Shown here: piece after piece, positions 52,862-60,849 of the stretch
Numbering within the stretch: the first letter of the stretch is position 1
Layout of the letters: each line of letters begins with the position of its first letter
From: Pseudoteredinibacter isoporae
Lineage (GTDB): Bacteria > Pseudomonadota > Gammaproteobacteria > Pseudomonadales > Cellvibrionaceae
Length of the DNA stretch: 64,000 nucleotides
Direction: 5' to 3'
Assembly: GCF_011602085.1 (NCBI RefSeq)
Contig: NZ_JAAONY010000001.1
Location: 992,001-1,056,000 of the forward strand
Position numbers and translations under genes: made by a program
Notes under the pieces: generated by a model
Seen by the model: only the letters and a program-made list of their open reading frames with translations
The model's database searches: none
Told to the model about the DNA's origin: nothing

Positions 52862-54283
52862 TTAAAATCCAAAGTCGAAATCAAAGGCTTCGCCCACTTC
52901 ATCACCTACGGCATTGGTGTGAAGCTGATTGTGGGCGATGAACTGATCGCTGTCGCCACGGTATTCAATGGATTCCAGCTGCATTCTCAGCAGGCGAATT
53001 TTGATCCATGGATACGCAAAACCAAGGGTAATCACCATTAGCAGGGTGTTGATCACCCACAGTTTGGCATAGGCAAATACACTCAGCTGTGAGCGAAACT
53101 CGATATCACCCAGTTCCAGGGTGTTGAACGTATCGTTAAAAATACGACCACGCCAGAACGCATAAGCGGCCATATACGAGGCAATCATCAGGCCATAAAT
53201 AAAGATAAAGGCCAGGATCATCAGCACGATCATGGTTGGGCTGCCGTCGAATTCCAGTCCCAGACCGAGAACGATGGCTGCACCAATACCCACTATAATA
53301 CCGCCGGCAATCATAATGACCATGCCCGCCGCGATCGAAATACCAAAGGCAATCCAGAAGTGCTCAAAGAACTTTCCGCGTTTCAAATCCACATTGAACA
53401 AGCTGCGGCCATATTGGCTGTGCCGTGTAGTGAAGTTGCGCACATCGCAGATAAAAATCGGGAAGATGAATGCCAGGGTGATCATGATTAGGCCATAGAA
53501 GCCCATAAGGCGAGTAAATGATTCCATGTCGGGCATGGCTACGTTATCAAGGTCGTCGTCCGCATTGCCCCATTCTTCTTCTGGGCTCATTACGCCATCT
53601 TCATTTTCCGCCAGATCGTATTCACTCAGATCCTCGGTGTCTTCCTGATAAGATTCGGCAGCCTCTTCGGCTTCCAATCTTTCCAGTTCTTCCATCTCAG
53701 TTTGGTATTGTTGCTCAGCACGTTGTTCAGCTTCTTCGCTCCAGGCCAGCAGTTCATTACTGATGTAGATCATTCCGGCAGCGGCAACCAGCAGTGCCAC
53801 GAGATAAGGCCAAAGGGCTTTATAGGCTTCGCTGATTTTGCCACTAAATCCAAAACGAATATTACGCAAGCTGGTGTGGCGCAGGCGAAAACCGAGTGCG
53901 CGAACCAAAAACATGGGTAACAAGCCAAGAACAATGGCCGCTGAAATAAAAGGAATGGCGTTGTGCAGCAGGGCGCCCTGTGACCAGCCAATCAGCAGGA
54001 CAACGGCGATAATTCGACCAAAAAGAATTTGCAAAGGCTTGCCATGGAAGTCAAACCGCCCGCCGGCAACTTCGGTATGGCCGTAGAAGTAGCGGCGTTC
54101 GCGGACAGTAGCCCAGGCTGAGTAAATGCCGAGGGTAAGCAGCGTCAAAACCAGGTTTACGATCCAGATGCGGAAGTACTCGCCTCCGGTGCCGTGGAAT
54201 TTCACCAATTGCCAGGGTTGCTCTGGCTGGGGAGCCGGCGGGGCATCGTGTTCAGCTGGAGAGATTTCTGGAGCGTCCGACAT
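52862..54283 (-). CDS. YjgN-family (DUF898) multi-helix membrane protein
   Basis: A 473-residue integral membrane protein of the YjgN family, function not known. The N-terminal motif KFHGTGGEYFRIWIVNLVLTLLTLGIYSAWATVRERRYFYGHTEV is broken across the first helix and its loop, and a similar YAKLWVINTLLMVITLGFAYPW occurs near the C-terminus, the two repeats of the family. An acidic, coiled-coil-like insert (about 175-255, with long Glu runs) lies between them and seems cytoplasmic or periplasmic. It is paired with an M48 peptidase that also has an acidic insert. The ATG has AAGAAGG upstream. The first part of the protein is Pro/Glu/Ala-rich. Confidence 0.9.
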   Translation of the reverse strand: MSDAPEISPAEHDAPPAPQPEQPWQLVKFHGTGGEYFRIWIVNLVLTLLTLGIYSAWATVRERRYFYGHTEVAGGRFDFHGKPLQILFGRIIAVVLLIGWSQGALLHNAIPFISAAIVLGLLPMFLVRALGFRLRHTSLRNIRFGFSGKISEAYKALWPYLVALLVAAAGMIYISNELLAWSEEAEQRAEQQYQTEMEELERLEAEEAAESYQEDTEDLSEYDLAENEDGVMSPEEEWGNADDDLDNVAMPDMESFTRLMGFYGLIMITLAFIFPIFICDVRNFTTRHSQYGRSLFNVDLKRGKFFEHFWIAFGISIAAGMVIMIAGGIIVGIGAAIVLGLGLEFDGSPTMIVLMILAFIFIYGLMIASYMAAYAFWRGRIFNDTFNTLELGDIEFRSQLSVFAYAKLWVINTLLMVITLGFAYPWIKIRLLRMQLESIEYRGDSDQFIAHNQLHTNAVGDEVGEAFDFDFGF

Positions 54284-54514
54284 GTATTTCCTTCCTTCTT
54301 GAGGTTAAATCCTTTCGTATTGACATACGATCTGAGGGCTAGTGTCTAAGCCGCAATAAGCAAGTGTACGCCAAAAGCCCTTTGCCCAGCCAGACCAGCT
54401 ATGAAATTCAGAGTTTTGCCTTAGTGACATGTAAAGCTCATCACAAAGTCTAATCGCCAGGAGGAAAATCCAGTACAATGGCACGCTTAAACTGCCTGAT
54501 CAGAAGAGAGCCCC

Positions 54515-54880
54515 ATGACGGAAGTATTGTCATCCAATATTGAAGAGAATTTCGACCGATTTATTGTTGAAGCCCTTGAAACCGGTTGCGTATGGGGCCT
54601 TGAAGGTCCGGAAGGTTGGGCGCTTTGCCCGTCTGAGCAGTACACCGAAACCGATGTAATGCCCTTTTGGAGCCAGCCTGAGTTCGCCAAACAGCATTGT
54701 GTGGAGGATTGGGCGGTGTACCAGCCAGTTGCTGTCTCTGTAGAAGAGTTTATGGATAAGTGGTTGCCCGGCATGCATGATGATGTCTACCTGGTTGGTA
54801 TCAACTGGGACAATGAAATGGAAGGCATGGAAATCGAACCACTGGATCTGTTGGAAGAATTCGAAAACGAAATCAGCTGA
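54515..54880 (+). CDS. DUF2750-family protein
   Basis: A 121-residue acidic soluble protein of the DUF2750 family, function unknown. It has the family pattern: ETGCVWGLEGPEGWALCPS near 26-44 and EDWAVYQPVAVSVEEFMDKWLPGM near 68-91, and a Glu/Asp-rich C-terminal end. The start has AGAAGAGAG upstream. The stop is one base before the ATG of the radical SAM gene, so the two are probably cotranslated. Confidence 0.85.
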   Translation: MTEVLSSNIEENFDRFIVEALETGCVWGLEGPEGWALCPSEQYTETDVMPFWSQPEFAKQHCVEDWAVYQPVAVSVEEFMDKWLPGMHDDVYLVGINWDNEMEGMEIEPLDLLEEFENEIS

Positions 54881-54881
54881 T

Positions 54882-55772
54882 ATGTACCCCCTGAACTACA
54901 TCGAGCCGGTTTTTCGCCCTCCTAGCGAGTGGAAATCACTGATTCTGCAAGTGGCCAATGGCTGTTCCTACAACAAGTGTACCTTCTGTGAAATGTACAC
55001 CATGGAGCAGAAGCGTTTTAAGCCTAAAAAAACCGATGTGATCGAAGCGGAATTACGTCAGATTGCCGAAGCGGGCTATCCGGTACAACGCATTTTCCTG
55101 GCTGATGGCGATGCCATGACCTTATCGGTGCGTCGGCTGCGCGAAATTCTGCAATTAATTCGGGATTACTTCCCGAATGTCAGTCGCGTGTCTTCCTATT
55201 GTTTACCCCGCAACCTCAAAAATAAAACCGTTGACGATCTTCAGGAACTGCGTTCGCTGGGCTTAAGCTTGATGTATGTAGGCTGTGAATCTGGAGATAA
55301 CGAAGTATTGGAGCGGGTGCGCAAAGGTGAAAGCTATGACAGTTCTTTGGACGCTCTGAAGAAAATTAAAGCCGCGGGTATGAAGAGTTCGGTGATGATT
55401 TTAAACGGTTTGGGTGGGCCGAGCTTGAGCGAGCAGCATGCGATTCAATCGGCTCGCTTGATGAATGAGGCTCAACCGGACTACTTGTCTACCCTCGTTG
55501 TCGAGTTTCCTCGCGGCAGTGACGATTTTGAAGCGGCTTTTGAAATCCCCTGGCGCAAGCTGGAGCAACTTGAATTGTTCCGGGAAATGGAATTGTTGTT
55601 AGATCATCTGGAGTTGGATAAAACCATTTTCCGTAGCGATCATGCGTCCAACTATCTCGTGCTTAAAGGCGTTCTGGGTAAAGACAAAGATAAATTGCTG
55701 AACACCGTTCGCACCGCAATTAATAAACCGGGAATGATACCGCTGCGCCAGGAATGGCAGCGGGGCCTGTAA
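54882..55772 (+). CDS. Radical SAM protein
   Basis: A 296-residue radical SAM enzyme. ATG 54882 begins one base after the DUF2750 stop. The 4Fe-4S cluster motif is NGCSYNKCTFCEMY near 21-34 (CxxxCxxC), followed by a SAM-binding barrel with VQRIFLADGDAMTLSVRRL near 64-82 and SLMYVGCESGDNEVLERVRKG near 125-145. This is the HemN/Elp3-like oxidoreductase branch sometimes called YgiQ/MiaB-related by length; the reaction cannot be assigned. A thioesterase and an Smr protein follow. Confidence 0.88.
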   Translation: MYPLNYIEPVFRPPSEWKSLILQVANGCSYNKCTFCEMYTMEQKRFKPKKTDVIEAELRQIAEAGYPVQRIFLADGDAMTLSVRRLREILQLIRDYFPNVSRVSSYCLPRNLKNKTVDDLQELRSLGLSLMYVGCESGDNEVLERVRKGESYDSSLDALKKIKAAGMKSSVMILNGLGGPSLSEQHAIQSARLMNEAQPDYLSTLVVEFPRGSDDFEAAFEIPWRKLEQLELFREMELLLDHLELDKTIFRSDHASNYLVLKGVLGKDKDKLLNTVRTAINKPGMIPLRQEWQRGL

Positions 55773-55786
55773 CAGGATTAGGCGAA

Positions 55787-56236
55787 ATGAATGACATTGA
55801 ATGGGATTATCCAAACCCCTATACCGTTGAGGTGACGGTTGCAGAAGAAGATATCGACGGATTGAATCATGCCAATAATGCGGTGTATGTAAAGTGGTGT
55901 GAAATGGCGGGGTGGGCACATTCCTGCGATCTTGGTCTGGACATTGAGGCGTATCGTGAGCTTGATCGGGCCATGGCCATTCAAAAAGCTGAATACGAAT
56001 ACCTTCAGGCCACTTTGCTTAATGAAGAGCTTTTGGTTGCCACCTGGATCACAGAGAGCGATGGTAAGCTGAGTATGATCCGACGCTTCCAGATTGTTCG
56101 TATAAGTGATGGCGCTACCGTATTGCGTGGCCAGTGGAAGGTTGTCTGCATCGAAATGAGCAGTGGTCGTCCGCGTCGTATGCCGCCAGAATTCCGCGAC
56201 GGGTATGGCGCGGTTTTGGTTGATGTTGCCCCGTAA
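55787..56236 (+). CDS. Hotdog-fold acyl-CoA thioesterase
   Basis: A 149-residue single-hotdog protein of the 4-hydroxybenzoyl-CoA thioesterase/YbgC type. ATG 55787 has AGGCGA upstream. The core is VAEEDIDGLNHANNAVYVKWCEMAGWAHS near 15-43, where Asp-x-x-x-x-x-Asn-His-x-x-Y corresponds to the catalytic helix region. Its substrate is an acyl-CoA or a phenolic acyl-CoA. It is 14 bp after the radical SAM gene and 43 bp before the Smr gene, in the same direction. Confidence 0.88.
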   Translation: MNDIEWDYPNPYTVEVTVAEEDIDGLNHANNAVYVKWCEMAGWAHSCDLGLDIEAYRELDRAMAIQKAEYEYLQATLLNEELLVATWITESDGKLSMIRRFQIVRISDGATVLRGQWKVVCIEMSSGRPRRMPPEFRDGYGAVLVDVAP

Positions 56237-56279
56237 GAAAAAGCTAGAAGACGTTAGAACGAGCTAGACAGGTTGAGTG

Positions 56280-56855
56280 ATGAGCGACGATGAAGATTTT
56301 TTCCGTCAGAGTATGGCGGATGTCCAACCCATTAAACAACCTAAAAGGGTAAACCTGAAATCCAGTAAAACCCAAAGCCCGGGGCTGGAACATCGAAAAA
56401 AAGCGGCCGTCGAAGAAATGCCAAGCCACCAGGGTGATCCGCTTTCCGATGAGTGTATAGAACCTATTGATCCGCTGGAGATTATTGGTTTTCAACGCCC
56501 GGGCGTGCAACATGGCGTGTATAAGAATTTACGCCTGGGCAAGTACCAGATTGAAGCACGTCTGGACCTGCACCATATGACCATCGAACAGGGTCGCCGA
56601 GCCGTGTATCAATTTGTTAAAGATTGCCTGGCACACGATATCCGTTGTAGCTTGATCACCCACGGAAAAGGTGAAGGCCGACAGCAATCCGGCTTGTTAA
56701 AAAGCGCTGTCGCCCATTGGCTTCCCCAAATCGATGCGGTTCTTGCTTTCCATTCCGCTCAAAAGCATCACGGTGGTGCCGGTGCAACGTATGTGATGCT
56801 GAAAAAAAGCGATCGCAAACGACAGGAAAATATGGAGCGGTTTTCCAAACGTTGA
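56280..56855 (+). CDS. Smr-domain protein (SmrA-like)
   Basis: A 191-residue protein. ATG 56280 has AGGTTGAG upstream. The N-terminal half is charged and probably unstructured; the Smr domain (about 90-175) shows LDLHHMTIEQGRRAVYQFV and HGKGEGRQQSGLLKSAV, the LDLHG-like and HGxG motifs. Small Smr proteins of this type bind or cut nucleic acids; in E. coli some act on collided ribosomes. It closes the DUF2750-to-Smr run. The convergent LysR gene begins 50 bp later. Confidence 0.9.
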   Translation: MSDDEDFFRQSMADVQPIKQPKRVNLKSSKTQSPGLEHRKKAAVEEMPSHQGDPLSDECIEPIDPLEIIGFQRPGVQHGVYKNLRLGKYQIEARLDLHHMTIEQGRRAVYQFVKDCLAHDIRCSLITHGKGEGRQQSGLLKSAVAHWLPQIDAVLAFHSAQKHHGGAGATYVMLKKSDRKRQENMERFSKR

Positions 56856-56904
56856 GTTAACGCTGAATTGTGAAACTGCTTCGCTCCGGGGGAGGGAAGT
56901 CCAA

Positions 56905-57879
56905 TCAGGTGTGAAGGTTTTCTTCCATATACTGCCCAAACAATCCAATCATCTCCTGTACGATCGGAATGCACTGAACTTCCGGTTTGACAAAGCAACG
57001 GCAAGTCCATAAGGGTTGGTCCTCCAGAGGCTTCGCAATAAGCTCTTCATTTAGAATTTCCCGATAGAACATCGAAGCCGGCCCAATGGTGAGGTAATTA
57101 CTGTTGGAGACAATATTTTTTGCCATGGCAAAGCTGTTGTACACAATATTGGGTTCAAGTTGACCATGGGCGATATTGTCGATGTCGGGTGCCATAGAAG
57201 CAGGCACGGCGGCTGAGATTAATTTATGGGATTTGACATCGGTAAGACTGATGCTGCGTTTGTTGGCCAGTTTATGGCCATGTCTCATGACGCAGGTACA
57301 AGGCTCGGAGTGGCTCAAAACTTCCTTGAGATCTGTGCTGGCCTCTTCAAGGCTGAACGGTCCTATCGCCAGGTCGAGATTGCCATGCCGCAGGGCATCC
57401 AATAGATTTTCAGCGGAATCTACATGGATACGCACAGAAAAAGGATGTTCGGCTTCGGCAAAGTCGAGCAACACTTTGGGAACAAACAACTGTTCTACGA
57501 TGGGGCCTACACCAATGGATACGTGACCCGAGGACTTATTGCTCATCAGTTGTATCTGACGGGACACGGCGGATATCTGGTTTTCAAGGCCTGTGGCGGC
57601 CGTTTGCAGATAGCGAGCTGCTTCGGTTGGCACCATGCCACTGCTGTCTCGGTAGAACAGTTCCAGCCCGAGTTTCTCTTCCAGGCGTCCAAGACGCTTG
57701 CTGAGGGTAGGTTGAGACACATTAAGCCGTTCTGAGGCTTTGTTAATGCTGCCCTCTTCAACGATTGTACTTATTAATTTTATGTCTGAGATATCCAGCA
57801 CATCAGTCACCGTAATGCCTTGATTATCAATCAGTTTGCACCGTTCAATCTTTAAAATCCACTGTCTGATTTCCATCAT
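56905..57879 (-). CDS. LysR-type transcriptional regulator
   Basis: A LysR regulator of up to 324 residues. The HTH is about 30-88 in this numbering (SDIKLISTIVEEGSINKASERLNVSQPTLSKRLGRLEEKLG), followed by the two-lobed effector domain (HVSIGVGPIVEQLFVPKVLLDFAE). ATG 57879 lacks a ribosome site; GTG 57810, with AAGG 7 bases upstream, would give 301 residues, the usual family length, and is a good alternative. It is divergent from the SDR-tautomerase genes and presumably controls them. A 10-bp palindrome lies just upstream of the ATG. Confidence 0.9.
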   Translation of the reverse strand: MMEIRQWILKIERCKLIDNQGITVTDVLDISDIKLISTIVEEGSINKASERLNVSQPTLSKRLGRLEEKLGLELFYRDSSGMVPTEAARYLQTAATGLENQISAVSRQIQLMSNKSSGHVSIGVGPIVEQLFVPKVLLDFAEAEHPFSVRIHVDSAENLLDALRHGNLDLAIGPFSLEEASTDLKEVLSHSEPCTCVMRHGHKLANKRSISLTDVKSHKLISAAVPASMAPDIDNIAHGQLEPNIVYNSFAMAKNIVSNSNYLTIGPASMFYREILNEELIAKPLEDQPLWTCRCFVKPEVQCIPIVQEMIGLFGQYMEENLHT

Positions 57880-57890
57880 AAAGTTTCGGC

Positions 57891-57909
57891 TATAACAATT
57901 GTTGGTAAC
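57891..57909. promoter_or_regulatory. Palindrome in the LysR-SDR divergent promoter
   Basis: AACAATTGTT (57894-57903) is a perfect palindrome, extended weakly to TATAACAATTGTTGGTA. It sits 15 bp upstream of the LysR ATG and about 87 bp upstream of the SDR start, so it could be the LysR operator used for autoregulation and activation. It does not match the T-N11-A consensus exactly. Confidence 0.4.
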
Positions 57910-57989
57910 GGTAGCAAAATTATTTCAGTACCCAGAGTCTCTATCCGATTTTAGACTGTTGCTATCAGGTAAGTTTGAGGGTAAATCAA

Positions 57990-58703
57990 ATGGATACTGC
58001 GGTAATCGCCGGTGTTGGTGCTGAGAGAGGTTTGGGGGCACAACTGTGCCTTCGTTTCGCCAGTTTGGGTATGCATGTATTAGTTGCAGGGCGCACTCAA
58101 GAAAAGTTGGATGTCATTGTAGAGAAAATTGCAGAAGCAGGTGGTTCGGCGGAAGCGGTTCAAACCGATGTTACCCAAGAGGCGGATATTCAGGCTCTGT
58201 TTTCCAAGGTAAATGGAAAACTTACTCTCGCGATCTATAACGCCGGGAATAATACGCCCGGTGCGATTCAGGATATGACCGCTGATTATTTTGAGGCAAG
58301 TTGGCGTGTCGCTTGTTTTGGTGCGTTTCTATTTGCGCGGGAAGCCTCCAGAATAATGAGCGAGCAGGGCAGCGGTACCATTCTGTTCACGGGAGCGAGT
58401 GCTTCTCTGCGCGGTAAGGCCAACTTTGGTGCCTTTACGGCAGCGAAAGCAGGTCTTCGGCAAATGGCTCAAGCGCTGGCCAAAGAATGCGGGCCTCAAG
58501 GTATCCATGTTGCCCACGTCATCGTGGACGGTGCCATTAATGGTGAGCGTGTTGCCAAACGCTATCCCGAGTACGCTGCTCGCTTGCAGGAAGATGGCAT
58601 CAATCTGGAAGGTATTGTCGATGCCTATCAATATCTTTTTGAACAGCAGAACAAAGCCTGGAGTTTTGAGTTGGATTTAAGAACCTCCACTGAAAACTGG
58701 TAA
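57990..58703 (+). CDS. SDR-family NAD(P)-dependent oxidoreductase
   Basis: A 237-residue short-chain dehydrogenase. ATG 57990 has GAGGG about 9-13 bases upstream; a TTG at 57975 is not needed. The cofactor motif VAGVGAERGLGAQLC near 6-20 replaces the usual TGxxxGxG with GxxxxxGLG. AIYNAGNN (NNAG-like) lies near 83-90. The catalytic SxnYxxxK region reads GASASLRGKANFGAFTAAKAGLRQM, with Phe in place of the usual Tyr before the Lys. It is the first gene of a LysR-controlled cassette with two tautomerases and would act on a hydroxy or keto intermediate. Confidence 0.86.
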   Translation: MDTAVIAGVGAERGLGAQLCLRFASLGMHVLVAGRTQEKLDVIVEKIAEAGGSAEAVQTDVTQEADIQALFSKVNGKLTLAIYNAGNNTPGAIQDMTADYFEASWRVACFGAFLFAREASRIMSEQGSGTILFTGASASLRGKANFGAFTAAKAGLRQMAQALAKECGPQGIHVAHVIVDGAINGERVAKRYPEYAARLQEDGINLEGIVDAYQYLFEQQNKAWSFELDLRTSTENW

Positions 58704-58728
58704 TTGTTTACGGGGATATGGAGTCGTG

Positions 58729-59193
58729 ATGAATAAATACAGAGTAATTGCTTCGGTCCATGAAGGTGGAGTTTGGGAGCAGCGTTTTAAAGCGCTGGAA
58801 CAGGCCATAAAAAATGCGTATGGCATTGTGGACCCGAATGCTTCCGTCAGCGTGGTTTGGCAGCGTATCCCGGCCGGACAGGCTTACCTGGCCGGCGAGC
58901 CATCGACAACATCGACGGTCGTGCCGCCGGTGCCTGTCGATATCAAACAGGAAATTCGAGAGCAATTTATGCACGCAGTTTGTCAGGAGTGGATGGAGAT
59001 TACGGGCTGCAGTGTGAATGAAATTATTGTGAATGCGATGAATGAGGATATGGTTGCGAAATACATGCAGATATCCCAGGGGCGTTTGAGCAAGAGTAAA
59101 GCTAAATCACGTTTCGCTTTGATGTTTATTACAGCCCTGTTGAAGAAGTGGCTTCGGGGTTATACATCGTTCAATATCAATCTTAAATCCTGA
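58729..59193 (+). CDS. cis-CaaD-type tautomerase paralog lacking the N-terminal proline
   Basis: A 154-residue protein, start ATG 58729 with GGAG 5 bases upstream. It has the double beta-alpha-beta layout of the cis-3-chloroacrylic acid dehalogenase family: N-terminal YRVIASVHEGGVWEQRF, the PAGQAYLAGEPS motif near 46-57 (cis-CaaD has PAGNVFLGG), and NEIIVNAMNEDMVAKYMQI near 101-119. The N-terminus is MNKYRV, so the catalytic Pro1 is missing. The last 35 residues are basic and unlike the usual LPQPG end. It may be an inactive or regulatory partner of the next gene, or have a different function. Confidence 0.75.
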   Translation: MNKYRVIASVHEGGVWEQRFKALEQAIKNAYGIVDPNASVSVVWQRIPAGQAYLAGEPSTTSTVVPPVPVDIKQEIREQFMHAVCQEWMEITGCSVNEIIVNAMNEDMVAKYMQISQGRLSKSKAKSRFALMFITALLKKWLRGYTSFNINLKS

Positions 59194-59202
59194 GGACCAG
59201 CT

Positions 59203-59589
59203 ATGCCTCTTTATACGATATCAACACGTGGGGAATTATCGGCTGAAGCGAAGGCAAAAGCCGCAATGATGATTACGGATGTGCACTGCGCTCATACCGG
59301 TGCGCCAAGGACATTTGTGCAGGTTGTTTTTTCCGAGCATCTGCCTCTTCAGGACGATATGGATTTGCATGTGTTAGCCTCTGCTCGCGCAGGTCGCACT
59401 CAGCAGCTAAATGACACCATTGAACAGGATATTGTGCAAGGCATGGAACACATAAGTTCGATACCTTCGTTGAAAATCGGGTATGAGCTTTTTCCAGTCC
59501 CGGCGAGCTGGGTGATGGAAGGCGGTGTGATTCTGCCGGAGCCGGGAGAAGAAGCCGAGTGGTTGGAAAAACATCAGCACTCGGCTTAA
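59203..59589 (+). CDS. cis-CaaD-type tautomerase with Pro1
   Basis: A 128-residue tautomerase-superfamily enzyme. It starts MPLYTIST, so removal of Met exposes the catalytic Pro1. The core GELSAEAKAKAAMMITDVHCAHTGAPRTFVQVVFSE aligns with cis-CaaD helix 1 and strand 2, and the end GVILPEPGEEAEWLEKH matches the LPQPGHEGEW end of cis-CaaD. Family members dehalogenate chloroacrylates or tautomerise keto acids; the second Arg residues are not securely assignable. It is 9 bp after the Pro1-lacking paralog, so the two are made together. The true substrate is open. Confidence 0.85.
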   Translation: MPLYTISTRGELSAEAKAKAAMMITDVHCAHTGAPRTFVQVVFSEHLPLQDDMDLHVLASARAGRTQQLNDTIEQDIVQGMEHISSIPSLKIGYELFPVPASWVMEGGVILPEPGEEAEWLEKHQHSA

Positions 59590-59595
59590 GGTGGC

Positions 59596-60723
59596 TTACG
59601 CGCTTGAAGGCGCAGGTGGGCTACTGCTTGCGCTTCTGTTGTGTTCCACTGCCTTGTCCGCTGAACCTTCATTTCCCTGTTCTTCACGATGGGGCTCGCC
59701 GCATTCAAAGCAAAACTGGTTAAAGCTCATTTGCAATGTGTTGCATGAGCCGCATTCACGTTTAATGCACAGACCGCAGTAGACGCAATATTTATTGTCC
59801 GGGCTGGCAAACTTTCGATCACAGGAAGGACAAATGCCCTTGTGAATTTTTTCGAAGGAATTTTCCAGGTTGCGTTCATTGTTCTGTAAGCTGCTGCGGC
59901 GACTCTCTTCATCGCGTTGTTCCATTTCCCGTTTCTTTTCCAGGTAATCCTGCAGTTTATGGATCAGGAAACGTCCGATCAGAAAGCAGGCAGCGATGCC
60001 GACGATGGAGCGTACATAGCCACCGTAGCTTGGGAAGTAGGGCACAAGCTCAATAAAGAAGGCGTACAGGGAGAAATAGCCCCAGCCGTAAACAAAAGGC
60101 CAGTAGTTGGAGTCGCGATAGCGCTTAAACAGAAATACCGCAATGGCCATCAAGGGCAGTACAAACAGCAGGCGAATCAAAAAAGCTTTCAAGGTATTAC
60201 TGCGCTGTTCCTCGCGCATGATTTTGCGGGCATCCTGCTTTAAGTTACGGATCTCCTGCTGGATCTGGCTGCGCGACTGCTGATTTTGGAGCAGACTCTG
60301 TTCCAGTTGATTTTCTTTTTGTGTCGCGTCGGTGATTGCGACTCGCCCTTGCTCAATCCTTTTGCGAATCTGCTCTACCTGGTTGTTGCTCTGGCTGTCT
60401 TCGGTGACATAGCGGGAAGCAAGCATTTCTTTATAGTTTTGCTGCTGAATGGCCAACACTTCTTTTAAACCATCCAATTCTGTTCTGACACTCTGCTGAT
60501 TAAAACCCAGTGTTTCGGCTTCCAAATTACGGGCGTCGAGTGATTTGTTGAGGGCATCCAGTTGGGATTTGTCCAAGTAGTCTTCCAGCTGTATTTGGGT
60601 ATGGCGATTAGGAAGATTCTGGATGATCAGCGATCCCCCTTGAAGGAGGAAGTAGGTAAATACCAGGGCGATGATATGAAGAAAGATATTAACGATCTTA
60701 CTGAGTTGGCGGCTGGATTTCAT
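59596..60723 (-). CDS. Coiled-coil membrane protein with double zinc ribbon, unknown function
   Basis: Not recognised. The 375-residue protein has an N-terminal helix (IVNIFLHIIALVFTYFLLQGG, 11-31), a coiled coil (about 40-180) rich in Gln and Glu, two to three more helices (183-250: FLIRLLFVLPLMAIAVFLF, WPFVYGWGYFSLYAFFIEL, IVGIAACFLIGRFLI), a second coiled coil (about 255-290), and a cytoplasmic zinc-ribbon pair: CPSCDRKF...CVYCGLC and CGSCNTL...CFECG (about 300-345). The C-terminal tail is Ser/Pro/Ala-rich. The overall layout suggests a scaffold or sensor. It ends 6 bp after the tautomerase stop, convergent. Confidence 0.8.
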   Translation of the reverse strand: MKSSRQLSKIVNIFLHIIALVFTYFLLQGGSLIIQNLPNRHTQIQLEDYLDKSQLDALNKSLDARNLEAETLGFNQQSVRTELDGLKEVLAIQQQNYKEMLASRYVTEDSQSNNQVEQIRKRIEQGRVAITDATQKENQLEQSLLQNQQSRSQIQQEIRNLKQDARKIMREEQRSNTLKAFLIRLLFVLPLMAIAVFLFKRYRDSNYWPFVYGWGYFSLYAFFIELVPYFPSYGGYVRSIVGIAACFLIGRFLIHKLQDYLEKKREMEQRDEESRRSSLQNNERNLENSFEKIHKGICPSCDRKFASPDNKYCVYCGLCIKRECGSCNTLQMSFNQFCFECGEPHREEQGNEGSADKAVEHNRSASSSPPAPSSA

Positions 60724-60795
60724 GACAGTCCCTAATTAAGTCAAATGAACGCCACCATACTAGGGATTAGAACTTTTGGGTCAACACGTTTATTG

Positions 60796-60818
60796 AAAGT
60801 ATCAATAATTGATACTTT
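60796..60818. repeat. Perfect 10-bp inverted repeat
   Basis: AAAGTATCAA and TTGATACTTT flank TAA. It lies 73 bp upstream of the coiled-coil gene and 32 bp downstream of the PepSY gene, on whose strand it could be a weak terminator or, for the next gene, an operator. Confidence 0.45.
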
Positions 60819-60849
60819 GGGGTTAGATCTGAGGGCTGATTCCCCGGTG

